Part shown: in pieces, positions 1 through 8,977 of the stretch
Layout: every line of letters begins with the position of its first letter
Numbering within the stretch: position 1 is the stretch's first letter
Origin: Microbulbifer sp. MKSA007
Lineage (GTDB): Bacteria > Pseudomonadota > Gammaproteobacteria > Pseudomonadales > Cellvibrionaceae
Assembly: GCA_032615215.1 (NCBI GenBank)
Contig: CP128433.1
Coordinates: 2,439,501-2,503,500 of the forward strand
Reading direction: 5' to 3'
DNA length: 64,000 nt
The notes under the pieces: model-generated
Database searches by the model: none
Told to the model about the DNA's origin: nothing
Seen by the model: the letters and a program-made list of their open reading frames with translations, nothing else
Made by a program: the position numbers and the translations under genes

Positions 1-204
1 AGAATAGGCGACAAAGTAATATCCTCCCAGCATCCCTAAGCTTTGATGGTTGAGATTGAGTTCTTGAGTGAGGCTAGGTGATAGTAGGGCAAATAGGATT
101 GAGTTGGTTACGCTGGCGCTGAAAAATATGACTGCAACTGTCCAAGACGCGTAGCGGAAGTGTTTCTGCCCCATAGGCTTTTCTTTATCGGTGTCTATTG
201 CCAC
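1..204 (-). CDS. MFS transporter, N-terminal part (runs off the left edge)
   Basis: Reading leftward from a GTG at 204 gives 68 open codons to the window edge. After a charged start (MAIDTDKEKP) comes a hydrophobic helix (TVAVIFFSASVTNSILFAL), then a loop and a second helix starting near GMLGGYYFVAY. That is the usual first-helix pattern of a major facilitator permease, an inner-membrane secondary transporter. An ATG at 174 is the alternative start. The substrate cannot be told from 68 residues. The family call rests on helix pattern and composition only. Confidence 0.55.
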   Translation of the reverse strand, partial: MAIDTDKEKPMGQKHFRYASWTVAVIFFSASVTNSILFALLSPSLTQELNLNHQSLGMLGGYYFVAYS

Positions 205-667
205 GTCTCGGCCTTGGGCTTCACTCCTCAGCTCCTGCTTATGATTGCAGCGACCAATAGGGATAAAGCGCTAGGGTTTTAAATGGATATGAAACAAGTC
301 GCATTAGATAGATCTTAGAGCAATTAGGAGCCGTAGCCCGAACACAAGTAGTTGATAGTAAGCAGGATTGAAATCGATCGGGCAGCTAGGTTTGATCAAA
401 GTATCGCCAACGGCTGTTGAAGTTGAATGCTATTTGCTAGGCGGTGCCGTATTGAGGAGCTTTAATAGACTCTTTATTCAAAAGAATACACTTACAAAGT
501 CGTTATCACGTGATTTCATCTCCCCAATAGAAACATTCCGTGGCTCGTTATCAGGTGGAAGGGATGTGAGCAGTGTGAACGCTGTTGGCATCTTGATACT
601 GGAGGTGAGATCGTGCTTCGGGACTGGGCTTTAATGAGTATGCAACCCTGGCAATCGATGGTGGCCC
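205..667. other. Intergenic, no supported gene
   Basis: This gap between the leftward permease gene and the rightward TMEM175-type gene has only short open frames without recognisable domains, such as an 88-codon frame at 368-634. It should hold the promoters of both flanking genes, but I see no convincing -35/-10 pair. Confidence 0.4.
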
Positions 668-1273
668 ATGCGTCGAAAGTCTTTCTTGGCTAGCCGTATT
701 AATGCCGTGAGTGATGGCGTTTTTGCCATTGCTATGACGCTGTTGGTTTTTAATATCCAGATTCCCGATCTGGAGGATATAAAGCCGGGCGAGGATTTCC
801 ACAGCAATATTCTTCAGCAGTTGCCCCACTTTTTTTCCTGGATACTGAGCTTTGCGATTCTCTGTCGGCTATGGCTTACCCACAATCATCTGATGTCGGA
901 CCACCAATTTAAATCGGTTGCCTTTACCAGTTTTAACTTTTTGCTATTGGGGGCGGTGGCGTTTATTCCTTTTCCAGCAAGTTTGATGGGGGAGTATCCA
1001 GACCAGGTTTGGTCAGTGATCTTATTGTCAGCCAGCTACGCGGTGGCCGCTATCGCAATTGCGGGTATGTGGTGTGTCGCTGCGAACCGAACGAACGTAT
1101 CCGCGCACCGTGTACTAGTGGTCAGCATGGTGATGTTGTGTACCAGTATCCTGGCGTGCTTGTTGACCCTTTTCAATCCCTATTGGGGGCTTGGGCTCTG
1201 GATAGTATATGTGTTGGGGATAGTGCCTTTGGCTCACTTTGTCGAGAAGCGCTATGCCCCAGTAGAGAGTTGA
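668..1273 (+). CDS. TMEM175-family (DUF1211) membrane protein, putative K+ channel
   Basis: The protein has 201 residues and about six hydrophobic helices. It opens with RINAVSDGVFAIAMTLLVF, the hallmark first helix of the TMEM175/DUF1211 family, in which an (F/V)SD motif follows a conserved Arg. Prokaryotic members of this family are tetrameric potassium channels in the inner membrane. Here the canonical FSD reads VSD, a mild departure at a functionally important motif. The ATG at 668 lacks a strong ribosome binding site, but the motif lies so close to the N-terminus that no later start fits. The gene stands alone, and its physiological role is inferred from the family. Confidence 0.8.
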   Translation: MRRKSFLASRINAVSDGVFAIAMTLLVFNIQIPDLEDIKPGEDFHSNILQQLPHFFSWILSFAILCRLWLTHNHLMSDHQFKSVAFTSFNFLLLGAVAFIPFPASLMGEYPDQVWSVILLSASYAVAAIAIAGMWCVAANRTNVSAHRVLVVSMVMLCTSILACLLTLFNPYWGLGLWIVYVLGIVPLAHFVEKRYAPVES

Positions 1274-1322
1274 GATGGGGCTGGGCCTGCCATATGGGTG
1301 CTGGTGGCAGGCCTCAAAATGG

Positions 1323-1745
1323 TCAAATCAGGCCGCGCACCATTTTGATGTGGGGAATTCCCGCTTCGTAAAACACGTCGCCTTCCACCTCAAACCCAGC
1401 CTGCAAGTAAAACCCCTCGGCATGTTGCTGTGCATGTAAATAGACTTGCTGAAAGTTTTGTTCCTTCGCCCGCTCACAGATGGCCTGCAATAGCTGGGCC
1501 CCGATGCCGCATCCGCGTGAAGATTTCTGTACAGCCATACGACCAATTTTTCCGCCTTGGGTGAGGCGCCCGGTGGCAACTGGGATTGTTTCGCGGAAGA
1601 CGAGGAAGTGCTGGGATGTCTCCTCTTGATCATCCCATTCCAGGTCCGCAGGTACCTGTTGTTCCTGTACAAAAACTGCTTCGCGAATTGAACGAATTGC
1701 GTCCCGGTCAGTGTTCCAATCCGCTAGGCGTATAGCTACTGGCAT
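1323..1745 (-). CDS. GNAT family N-acetyltransferase
   Basis: This 140-residue single-domain acetyltransferase has the early IRxxVFVxEQxVP segment (IREAVFVQEQQVP) typical of the ElaA/YjcF-like GNAT group. It also has a core strand GRMAV and the acetyl-CoA pyrophosphate loop RGCGIGAQLL. The acceptor is unknown. The ATG at 1745 lies one base past the roxA stop, and the GAGGA in the last roxA codons serves as its ribosome binding site, so the two genes are translationally coupled. The same neighbour order (purB, roxA, GNAT) is common in pseudomonad-like genomes. Confidence 0.85.
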   Translation of the reverse strand: MPVAIRLADWNTDRDAIRSIREAVFVQEQQVPADLEWDDQEETSQHFLVFRETIPVATGRLTQGGKIGRMAVQKSSRGCGIGAQLLQAICERAKEQNFQQVYLHAQQHAEGFYLQAGFEVEGDVFYEAGIPHIKMVRGLI

Positions 1746-1746
1746 C

Positions 1747-2913
1747 TCAGAAATCCTCAGGAGGGTAGATCAAGGTGCCCTGTGCAACCAGCTGATCGAG
1801 AAGGCCGCTGTCTTCAGCTATTTCTGGGAAGGCTTCGATATCATCCCAGGAAATTTCATGGGATTCAGCAAACTGCTCGGCAAACGCCAGGGGGCAGGGG
1901 AAGGCTTCACCATCAACAAATAAAGTGGCTGGCTCGCGGCAAAAGGCGGTGCGGGAAGCGGGATTTAAAACCAGTTGTGCTCCCTGGGGTATTTGTTCGC
2001 GCCAGTCTGCAGCGTCGTCAGCGTCCAGGGCTACAGTATCCGGGTATTTCGCTTCGGTCATAATCGCGCCAAACCACTGGGCGATTTTCTCCGGCTGCTG
2101 CAGCCATTCGCCGAGTTGTTGTTGCAGGCGGGCAACAGAGGCGGGGTCAATTTCCGCTGGGTTTTTCGCCACTTCAGCACGGGCATCGGTGTAACGCTGG
2201 CTGTCCGGCAAATCCATAGCAACTTCAGCGGCGAGATCTTCGAGGATCGCTGCGGCGGAAGGGGCGCGGAAACCAATAGAGATCGTGGTGCACCCACCTT
2301 CGGCTATTCCCCAATGGCTGTATTGGGGCGGCAAGTAGAGCATATCGCCGGGCTCTAGTACCCAGCTGTTTTCTGCTTCGAATTCTTTCAGGATATTGAG
2401 GGGCGTTCCTTCCAGGCGGGGATTGCTTTCATCCACTTTGGGGCCTTGCTGCCACAAGCGTTTGCCTTCGGCTTGGAGAAGAAACACATCGTAGTGATCG
2501 TAGTGGGGCCCAACGCTGCCCTTATCGGCGGCGTAACTGATCATCACATCATCCAGACGCCAGTCGGGGATAAAGCGGAAGAAATCTTTTAGTTCAGCAA
2601 TTTCTGACATCCACTGATCGACAGCTTGTACCAGCAGGGTCCAGTGGGTTTTAGGGAGGGAGAGAAAATCCTCTTCAGTGAATGGACCTGTGCGCAGCTC
2701 CCAGGGGCCGCTTTCACCATTTTCCAATACCAAGCGAGACTCGACCGCTTCCTCCAGGGCCATACCTGCGAGTTCTTCACCCGAGATGGGTGATTCAAAG
2801 TTGGCGAAAGCATTGCGTATCAGCAGGGGTTTCTGCTGCCAGTATTCACGCATAAAAACTTCGATGGGCATGTCGCCAAGATGGGTAAGGGGGCTGGCCA
2901 CGGTAACTCTCAC
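1747..2913 (-). CDS. roxA: 50S ribosomal protein uL16 3-hydroxylase (cupin, RoxA/YcfD type)
   Basis: A 388-residue JmjC/cupin 2-oxoglutarate and Fe(II) dependent oxygenase. The iron triad is visible as HxD at His137/Asp139 (GPHYDHYDVF) and a distal His200 (PPQYSHWG), positions that match the E. coli YcfD active site. YcfD hydroxylates an arginine of ribosomal protein uL16. The N-terminal segment (WQQKPLLIRNAF) and the winged-helix-like C-terminal half are also family features. It lies 116 bp downstream of purB, with a hairpin between them, and is coupled to the GNAT gene that follows. Function is confident from the motif set; the exact residue modified is inferred from E. coli. Confidence 0.9.
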   Translation of the reverse strand: MRVTVASPLTHLGDMPIEVFMREYWQQKPLLIRNAFANFESPISGEELAGMALEEAVESRLVLENGESGPWELRTGPFTEEDFLSLPKTHWTLLVQAVDQWMSEIAELKDFFRFIPDWRLDDVMISYAADKGSVGPHYDHYDVFLLQAEGKRLWQQGPKVDESNPRLEGTPLNILKEFEAENSWVLEPGDMLYLPPQYSHWGIAEGGCTTISIGFRAPSAAAILEDLAAEVAMDLPDSQRYTDARAEVAKNPAEIDPASVARLQQQLGEWLQQPEKIAQWFGAIMTEAKYPDTVALDADDAADWREQIPQGAQLVLNPASRTAFCREPATLFVDGEAFPCPLAFAEQFAESHEISWDDIEAFPEIAEDSGLLDQLVAQGTLIYPPEDF

Positions 2914-2984
2914 TGTCAGAAGGCTGGGGTTGTATCTGGATATTCTGAGATTCGAAAACTATCCAGCGTACTTTTGTATTTCTT

Positions 2985-3017
2985 AAAAGATGACCAGCCG
3001 CACTGGGTGCGGCTGGT
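2985..3017 (-). terminator. Hairpin downstream of purB
   Basis: A perfect 10-bp stem (2993-3002 with 3008-3017) and a 5-base loop lie just past the purB stop. On the minus strand it is followed by CATCTTTT, a short U-rich tail. It probably terminates or attenuates purB transcription before roxA. Confidence 0.6.
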
Positions 3018-3029
3018 AGCTGGGCTCGG

Positions 3030-4403
3030 TTAAATTTTGCGAGCCTGTTCCACGGCATTACCGATATAGGATGCCGGAGTCATTTCCAGCAGATCGCTTT
3101 TGGCCTCTGCGGGAATCTCCAGGTTCTCGATAAATACTTTCAGGGTTTCACGGGTGATGCCCTGGCCACGGGTAAGGGCCTTCAGTTTTTCGTAAGGCTC
3201 TTCAATGTTGTAGCGACGCATAACCGTTTGGATCGGTTCTGCCAACACTTCCCATGAATTATCCAGGTCTTCCGCCAGGCGCTCGCGGTTGATTTCCAGT
3301 TTGCCCAGGCCTTTCATGGTGGCGGCATAGGCAATGGCGGAGTAGCCCGCACCCACCCCCATATTGCGCAGCACGGTGGAGTCTGTCAGGTCGCGCTGCC
3401 AGCGGGATACTGGAAGTTTGGCGGCCAGGTGCTGGAATACGGCGTTGGCGATACCCAGGTTGCCTTCGGAGTTTTCGAAGTCAATGGGGTTAACTTTGTG
3501 CGGCATGGTGGAGGAGCCAACTTCACCGGCTACGACTTTTTGCTTGAAGTAACCCAGGGAGATGTAGCCCCATACATCGCGGTCAAAATCGATCAGGATG
3601 GTGTTAAAGCGGGCAACAGCGTCGAACAGCTCAGCAATGTAGTCGTGGGGCTCGATCTGGGTGGTGTAGGGGTTCCAGCTAAGGCCCAGAGAAGAAATGA
3701 ATTCTTCAGCATTTTGCTCCCAATCAATATTGGGATAGGCAGACAGGTGAGCGTTGTAATTACCTACCGCACCGTTAATTTTACCCAGCAACGGTACCGC
3801 TTTAATCAGGGCTACCTGGCGGCGCAGGCGCGCGGCCACGTTGGCAAGTTCTTTACCAACAGTAGACGGGCTGGCAGTCTGGCCGTGAGTACGGGACAGC
3901 ATGGGGACGTCGGCAAACTCCTGGGCCAGGCCTGCGATAGCGTCAATCAGGGCTTCCATCGCAGGCAACATGACGTTGTCGCGGCCGGCGCGAAGCATCA
4001 GGGCGTGGGATAGGTTATTGATGTCCTCAGAGGTGCAGGCAAAGTGTACGAATTCACTCACTTTTGCCAGCTGGGCATTGCTGCTGATTTTATCCTTGAG
4101 GAAGTATTCAACCGCTTTTACATCGTGGTTCGTGGTGCGCTCGATTTCCTTGATGCGCTCAGCATCTTCCAGGGAGAAGTCGGCCACAATGCTGTCGAGC
4201 AGCTTGTTGGCAGCTTCGTCGAACTGCTCAACTTCGGCGATCTCTTTATGTGCGGAAAGTTTTTGCAGCCAGCGTACTTCCACTTCAACGCGGGCGCGGA
4301 TCAGGCCGTATTCACTGAAAATTTCACGCAGGGGGGCAGTCTTGCTCTCGTAGCGACCATCAATAGGGGATACCGCTGTGAGTGCGGAAAGCTCAACTGT
4401 CAT
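3030..4403 (-). CDS. purB: Adenylosuccinate lyase
   Basis: This 457-residue cytosolic enzyme splits succinylaminoimidazole carboxamide ribotide and adenylosuccinate, releasing fumarate, in IMP and AMP synthesis. The fumarase/aspartase superfamily signature is present as GSSTMPHKVNPIDFENSEGN, with the flexible catalytic-Ser loop. The opening LTAVSPIDGRY is typical of the gammaproteobacterial form, as is the length. The ATG lies 15 bp after the hflD stop, and mnmA-hflD-purB run in the same direction, so the three form the conserved operon known from E. coli and Pseudomonas. Confidence 0.97.
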   Translation of the reverse strand: MTVELSALTAVSPIDGRYESKTAPLREIFSEYGLIRARVEVEVRWLQKLSAHKEIAEVEQFDEAANKLLDSIVADFSLEDAERIKEIERTTNHDVKAVEYFLKDKISSNAQLAKVSEFVHFACTSEDINNLSHALMLRAGRDNVMLPAMEALIDAIAGLAQEFADVPMLSRTHGQTASPSTVGKELANVAARLRRQVALIKAVPLLGKINGAVGNYNAHLSAYPNIDWEQNAEEFISSLGLSWNPYTTQIEPHDYIAELFDAVARFNTILIDFDRDVWGYISLGYFKQKVVAGEVGSSTMPHKVNPIDFENSEGNLGIANAVFQHLAAKLPVSRWQRDLTDSTVLRNMGVGAGYSAIAYAATMKGLGKLEINRERLAEDLDNSWEVLAEPIQTVMRRYNIEEPYEKLKALTRGQGITRETLKVFIENLEIPAEAKSDLLEMTPASYIGNAVEQARKI

Positions 4404-4418
4404 AGTAAATCTCCGGGA

Positions 4419-5054
4419 TTAGTGTTCTATAGATTCGATATGTGCGATCAATTCGTTGGTCGCATTCAAAAGCTTTTTGCGCTGGAACAGAAGGTGCAGG
4501 CGACGCCCACCCAGCTGTCGCCATAGGGTTGCCGAGCGGATGCCGGCAAATAGCATGGAGCGAATTTGATTGGCGATACGCTGCTGTTGCAGGTAATTGA
4601 AGTCACCCAGTACTTGAATCCGGAAGCGGAAGGTACCTAGCGTATCGCTGTAGATGCTGGCGAGGTTGGAAAATACATTCTCGTGAGTCAGCTCGAAGTG
4701 CTCTGCTTGAGTCTTGGCCTTATCCAATCGGCTGCCAATGATTGATAGCAGGTCATTATTCTTGCTGAGTTGTCGCTGCAGGTAGATCACCGAGAGGGCG
4801 TAGCGTAGACCGTCGGTATATTCCGGGTGTTGCCGGGTCTTTAGTATTTGCTGCGATACTTTTAAGCCGGGCAGCAGCTTGTCTGCACCGGCGAATATAT
4901 CTTCAGTGCGATCAGGGTTTAGTTGGAAGAGGCTATATACCCCGGTTTCCAGCTGTTCCTGCGGTGCAGAGCCTGTTTTGGCCAGGCGCTCCACCAGTGT
5001 TGCGGATTGGAATATTCCTGCCAGTGCCAGTGCCTGATCCCGCCAGTTATTCAA
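4419..5054 (-). CDS. hflD: High frequency lysogenization protein HflD homolog
   Basis: The protein has 211 residues and is mostly helical. It opens with WRDQALALAGIFQSATLV, the conserved start of the HflD family. HflD is a small peripheral inner-membrane protein that in E. coli binds the lambda CII activator; its housekeeping role is unclear. It sits 9 bp after mnmA and 15 bp before purB, the usual arrangement. Length and position support the call strongly. Confidence 0.92.
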   Translation of the reverse strand: MNNWRDQALALAGIFQSATLVERLAKTGSAPQEQLETGVYSLFQLNPDRTEDIFAGADKLLPGLKVSQQILKTRQHPEYTDGLRYALSVIYLQRQLSKNNDLLSIIGSRLDKAKTQAEHFELTHENVFSNLASIYSDTLGTFRFRIQVLGDFNYLQQQRIANQIRSMLFAGIRSATLWRQLGGRRLHLLFQRKKLLNATNELIAHIESIEH

Positions 5055-5063
5055 AATTACTCC

Positions 5064-6209
5064 TTAATCTTTCTTGTATTTTTCCGGTACTGCGGCGCCA
5101 ACTCCCGTGGCTTTCTCGATCACCGCACCACCTAGACAGGTTTCTCCATCGTACAGTACCAGAGATTGTCCCGGTGTGATTGCGCGTTGTGGCTCGTCGA
5201 ACTCTACAACCAAATCGCCATTGTCCTGCAGGTGCACGGTGCAATCCTGATCTGGTTGGCGATAGCGGGTCTTGGCCTGGCAGCGGAAAGTTTTGTCCGG
5301 TGCTGCGCCATTAATCCAGTGGGTTTGTGTTGCTTCCAGCCCCGTTGCATAAAGCAGGGGGTGGTGTGCTCCCTGGGCCACAATCAATACATTGCGCTCC
5401 AGGTTTTTTCCGACAACATACCAGGGCTGTTCGCCTGCACCTTTGACGCCACCAATACCGAGCCCCTGGCGCTGGCCAATGGTGTGGTACATCAGGCCCG
5501 CGTGGCGCCCCATGACTTCACCCTCTGGGGTTTCCATATCGCCGGGCTGGGCGGGCAGGTACTGCTCGAGGAAATCCTTGAAGCGGCGCTCGCCGATAAA
5601 GCAGATGCCGGTGCTGTCTTTCTTGTTGTGGGTGATAAAGCCGTTTTCTTCAGCTATACGGCGAACCTCGGGCTTCTCCAACTCTCCTAAAGGAAAGAGC
5701 GAGCGGGCAAATTCGGCTTCCCCCACCGCGTGCAGGAAGTAGCTCTGGTCTTTGTTGCCGTCGAGGCCCTTCAATAAATAGGTGCGGCCATCGATATCGC
5801 GGCGACGGGTATAGTGCCCGGTGGCTATTGCATCGGCACCCAGCACTTCGGCGTACTCAAGAAAGACCTTAAATTTGATTTCCCGGTTACACAGGATGTC
5901 CGGGTTGGGAGTGCGCCCGGCTTTATACTCTGCCAGGAAGTACTCGAATACGTGATCCCAGTACTCGGCAGCAAAATTGGCGGTGTGCAACTTGATGCCC
6001 AACTTCTTACAAACTGCCTGGGCATCCGCCAGGTCCGCCTTGGCGGTGCAGTATTCTGTGCCGTCGTCTTCATCCCAGTTTTTCATAAACAGGCCTTCCA
6101 CTTGATAGCCCTGCTGGATCAGCAGGTGTGCGGCTACAGAGGAATCCACACCGCCGGACATACCGACGATGACGCGCTTTGGCTGTTTGTTGTGGGTGGA
6201 ATCAGGCAT
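5064..6209 (-). CDS. mnmA: tRNA 2-thiouridine(34) synthase MnmA
   Basis: MnmA adenylates and thiolates U34 of tRNAs for Lys, Glu and Gln, using sulfur relayed by the Tus system. From the ATG at 6209 the protein has 381 residues. The PP-loop SGGVDSS spans residues 18-24, the first catalytic cysteine is Cys107 (DILCNRE), and the persulfide-forming cysteine is Cys203 (TGICFIGE). The frame stays open up to 6272, but those 21 extra residues are not family-like. Starting at 6209 puts the P-loop at the usual distance from the N-terminus, although the ribosome binding site is weak. It is the first gene of the mnmA-hflD-purB operon. Confidence 0.95.
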   Translation of the reverse strand: MPDSTHNKQPKRVIVGMSGGVDSSVAAHLLIQQGYQVEGLFMKNWDEDDGTEYCTAKADLADAQAVCKKLGIKLHTANFAAEYWDHVFEYFLAEYKAGRTPNPDILCNREIKFKVFLEYAEVLGADAIATGHYTRRRDIDGRTYLLKGLDGNKDQSYFLHAVGEAEFARSLFPLGELEKPEVRRIAEENGFITHNKKDSTGICFIGERRFKDFLEQYLPAQPGDMETPEGEVMGRHAGLMYHTIGQRQGLGIGGVKGAGEQPWYVVGKNLERNVLIVAQGAHHPLLYATGLEATQTHWINGAAPDKTFRCQAKTRYRQPDQDCTVHLQDNGDLVVEFDEPQRAITPGQSLVLYDGETCLGGAVIEKATGVGAAVPEKYKKD

Positions 6210-6305
6210 AAGAAGGACAGTCACTACTTCACTGGTATGAAAGGGGGCGAATTTTACCTGCGAACGCCCCATTTGACCAAGACCGCTTTGATCTTCCGTT
6301 ATAGA

Positions 6306-6908
6306 TTATCGCTTTCGGCGCGGTCGATTGCGGTTGTTTGCCGGCTTTGTTCGGGGCTTGGGAGCGCTAAAAACCTCCTCCGTTCGATACTCGCCAGGCT
6401 TTAATGAGTCGAGCTTCCAGCTGCCTATCGCCACCCGGATTAGCCGCAGGGTAGGGAAGCCTACCGCCGCAGTCATCCGCCTTACCTGGCGATTCCGCCC
6501 CTCAGAGATAGTCAGCTCCAGCCAGCTGGTTGGGATCGATTTGCGCTCGCGAATTGGCGGTGTGCGGGGCCAAGGCTCCATATCAGGCAGGCGCTTGGCC
6601 TTGGCAGGTGCGGTTCGGCCATCCTTCAGGTCGACCCCTTGCCTGAGCATATAAAGGGCATCATCAGTAATGTCACCCTCCACCTGGGCCCAATAGGTCT
6701 TGGGCATCTTCCGCTTGGGGTGACTGATTTGATGTTGTAGCGCTCCATCATCAGTCAGTAGTAGTAATCCTTCAGAATCGTAGTCCAGGCGGCCCGCCGC
6801 GTAGAATCCCTTGTGCTGGATAAAGTTAGCCAAAGTGGCGCGATCCTGATCATCTGTAAATTGGCTTAATACGCCAAAAGGCTTGTTGAGGAGAATAATC
6901 TTTGCCAT
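6306..6908 (-). CDS. rluE: 23S rRNA pseudouridine synthase RluE type
   Basis: A 200-residue RsuA/RluE-family pseudouridine synthase. The catalytic Asp lies in GRLDYDSEGLLLLT, and the C-terminal binding motif ISEGRNRQVRRM is clear. It lacks the S4 domain seen in RsuA and RluB, and this together with its size points to RluE, which modifies U2457 of 23S rRNA in E. coli. The C-terminal tail is very basic (KPANNRNRPRRKR). The gene diverges from icd with a 149-bp shared control region, an order also seen in E. coli. Confidence 0.9.
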   Translation of the reverse strand: MAKIILLNKPFGVLSQFTDDQDRATLANFIQHKGFYAAGRLDYDSEGLLLLTDDGALQHQISHPKRKMPKTYWAQVEGDITDDALYMLRQGVDLKDGRTAPAKAKRLPDMEPWPRTPPIRERKSIPTSWLELTISEGRNRQVRRMTAAVGFPTLRLIRVAIGSWKLDSLKPGEYRTEEVFSAPKPRTKPANNRNRPRRKR

Positions 6909-6955
6909 AAGAAAAATTGAGTATTGTAATCCAACTACAAAAATTAGCCGAGGCT

Positions 6956-7024
6956 GCTATAATCCCGCCGTTTTTCATCCCCGCCCTAAGGTCCCGGGGG
7001 AGCGGTGCAAGCAACGCTGGACCT
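6956..7024 (+). promoter_or_regulatory. icd promoter (extended -10) and leader hairpin
   Basis: An extended -10 element, TGCTATAAT, lies at 6955-6963 with no good -35 box. The leader that follows can fold: AGGTCC (6989-6994) pairs with GGACCT (7019-7024), and inside it AGCG (7001-7004) pairs with CGCT (7015-7018). A GGGAG ribosome binding site lies further down, close to the icd ATG. The promoter is seen directly; any regulatory role for the fold is an inference. Confidence 0.5.
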
Positions 7025-7057
7025 AAAAAGTCATAGAATTTTGGGAGTTTACGCAAT

Positions 7058-8308
7058 ATGGGTCATATCCAAGTGCCGGCAGACGGCGAAAAAGTTACAG
7101 TCAATTCCGACGGTTCGCTGAATGTTCCGAATCGCCCGGTTATTCCTTTCATCGAGGGTGACGGCATCGGTGTGGATATCACCCCGGTAATGCGCAAGGT
7201 GATCGACGCGTCTGTAGAAAAAGCTTTCGGCGGCGAAAAGAAAATCGAGTGGATGGAAATCTACTGCGGTGAGAAAGCGGCAGAGACTTACGCTGGCGAC
7301 TGGTTCCCGGCTGAAACTCTGGAAGCGATCAAAGACTACGTTGTTAGCATCAAAGGCCCCCTGACCACTCCAGTAGGCGGCGGCTTCCGTTCCTTGAACG
7401 TAGCCCTGCGTCAGGAGTTGGATCTGTACGTATGTCAGCGCCCGGTGCGCTGGTTCAGCGGTGTACCTTCTCCGGTTAAAGAGCCGAACAAGGTAGACAT
7501 GGTTATCTTCCGTGAAAACTCCGAAGATATCTACGCTGGTATCGAGTGGAAAGCTGACACTGACGAAGCTAAGAAAGTTATCAAGTTCCTGCAGGACGAG
7601 ATGGGTGTTAAGAAGATCCGTTTCCCTGAGAACTGTGGTATCGGTGTTAAGCCGGTTTCTGCAGAAGGTACCAAGCGTCTCGTGCGCAAGGCCATCCAGT
7701 ACGCTGTGGATCAGGATCGCGATTCTGTAACCCTGGTACACAAAGGCAACATCATGAAGTTCACCGAAGGTGCCTTCGCTGATTGGGGTTACGAGCTGGC
7801 TCGCGACGAGTTTGGCGCTCAGCCGCTGGACGGCGGCCCCTGGCACAGCTTCAAGAACCCGAAGACTGGCAAGGAAATCGTTGTTAAGGACGTAATTGCT
7901 GACGCTATGCTGCAGCAGATCCTGCTGCGTCCGGCTGAGTACGACGTAATTGCTACCCTGAACCTGAACGGCGACTACCTGTCTGACGCACTGGCTGCAC
8001 AGGTTGGTGGTATTGGTATCGCTCCGGGCGCAAACCTGTCCGACGACGTTGCCCTGTTCGAAGCAACCCACGGTACTGCGCCTAAGTACGCTGGCCAGGA
8101 CAAGGTTAACCCGGGCTCCCTAATTCTTTCCGCTGAGATGATGCTGCGTCACCTGGGCTGGAACGAAGCTGCTGACCTGGTAATCAAGGGTATGGAAGGT
8201 GCTATCGAAGCCAAAACTGTAACCTACGATTTCGAGCGTCTGATGGACGGTGCTGAGCTGAAGTCCTGTTCTGCGTTTGGTGACGAAGTTATCAAGCACA
8301 TGGCTTAA
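7058..8308 (+). CDS. icd: Isocitrate dehydrogenase, NADP-dependent
   Basis: The 416-residue, E. coli-type dimeric enzyme of the TCA cycle converts isocitrate to 2-oxoglutarate with NADPH formation. The substrate and phosphorylation loop is GGGFRSLNVALRQ, with Ser112 equivalent to the Ser113 that AceK phosphorylates in E. coli. The signature FRENSEDIYAGIEW and the C-terminal metal/substrate motif NLNGDYLSDALAAQVGG are present. Codon use is strongly biased to preferred codons, as expected of a highly expressed gene. It ends in a strong bidirectional terminator shared with cspD. Confidence 0.97.
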   Translation: MGHIQVPADGEKVTVNSDGSLNVPNRPVIPFIEGDGIGVDITPVMRKVIDASVEKAFGGEKKIEWMEIYCGEKAAETYAGDWFPAETLEAIKDYVVSIKGPLTTPVGGGFRSLNVALRQELDLYVCQRPVRWFSGVPSPVKEPNKVDMVIFRENSEDIYAGIEWKADTDEAKKVIKFLQDEMGVKKIRFPENCGIGVKPVSAEGTKRLVRKAIQYAVDQDRDSVTLVHKGNIMKFTEGAFADWGYELARDEFGAQPLDGGPWHSFKNPKTGKEIVVKDVIADAMLQQILLRPAEYDVIATLNLNGDYLSDALAAQVGGIGIAPGANLSDDVALFEATHGTAPKYAGQDKVNPGSLILSAEMMLRHLGWNEAADLVIKGMEGAIEAKTVTYDFERLMDGAELKSCSAFGDEVIKHMA

Positions 8309-8356
8309 GCTACATCCGTGAGGCTGGGCTGGCTTTAAGTTGGCCCGAGTCCCATG

Positions 8357-8391
8357 AAAAAAGCCCTTCACATTGGTGAAGGGCTTTTTTA
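8357..8391. terminator. Bidirectional rho-independent terminator between icd and cspD
   Basis: Stem GCCCTTCAC with GTGAAGGGC, loop ATTG, flanked by six A on the left and seven T on the right. It works for icd on the plus strand and for cspD on the minus strand. Confidence 0.92.
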
Positions 8392-8412
8392 TTGTCTGTT
8401 TGCTGGACTCGC

Positions 8413-8712
8413 TTAGCCGACAGCTTCCGCTTCCTTCTCCCGCGACTTTTCTGTGTGTACTGCATCAGATTCGCTTTTGCTCGAAGTGTTGGGTGAAGTG
8501 GTTTCGGAGGTCAATGCGGAGATATTTGCAGCGTGGTAGCCCTTGTCTCCTCGAATAATATCGAAGGTGACTTGCTGGCCGGCCTTCAGGGTTCGGTAGC
8601 CTTCCATCTGAATTGCGGAATAGTGCGCGAACAGATCCTCCCCTCCCTCATCTGCAAGAATAAACCCATATCCCTTAGCGTTGTTGAACCACTTTACAGT
8701 ACCGGTAGGCAT
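8413..8712 (-). CDS. cspD: Cold shock domain protein, CspD-like
   Basis: 99 residues. The cold-shock fold occupies about residues 1-68, with RNP1 as KGYGFI and RNP2 as DLFAHYSAI. A polar, charged tail (residues 69-99, rich in Ser, Glu and Lys) follows. CspD proteins bind single-stranded nucleic acid and inhibit replication in slow-growing cells; the same neighbourhood, divergent from clpS-clpA, is seen in E. coli. The GAGGG just upstream of the ATG is a good ribosome binding site. The tail is longer than in E. coli CspD (74 aa), so exact orthology is likely but not certain. Confidence 0.88.
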   Translation of the reverse strand: MPTGTVKWFNNAKGYGFILADEGGEDLFAHYSAIQMEGYRTLKAGQQVTFDIIRGDKGYHAANISALTSETTSPNTSSKSESDAVHTEKSREKEAEAVG

Positions 8713-8977
8713 AACGATTCCCTCTAATTGCCTGAGTGGCCCCTGGCCACCTTACAGAGTTTTTATATTTATTTGACCTGCTGGTTAGTCGGCTGCGATC
8801 CTATCTGCGACTAACGTTTGATGTAGCGGTCACTACCTCTTGTAGTCAACAGCTGGGGGATTGTCAAGGTTCCCCGCTGACCGCTGTGTCAAAGGTCAAA
8901 TAAGGTTACAATGTCACGTCATTGAAGGTTGCATTGGGTGCAATTTTCAGGCTCGATAGAATTCATTGATAATTGTT

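Noticed and set aside
368..634. An 88-codon frame ahead of the TMEM175-type gene
   Set aside because: There is no ribosome binding site or recognisable domain, and a competing frame covers part of it on the other strand.
7049..8071. A 340-codon open frame antisense to icd
   Set aside because: It is the mirror of a highly biased, well-conserved gene. Long antisense frames are common opposite such codon use, and the protein has no domain features.
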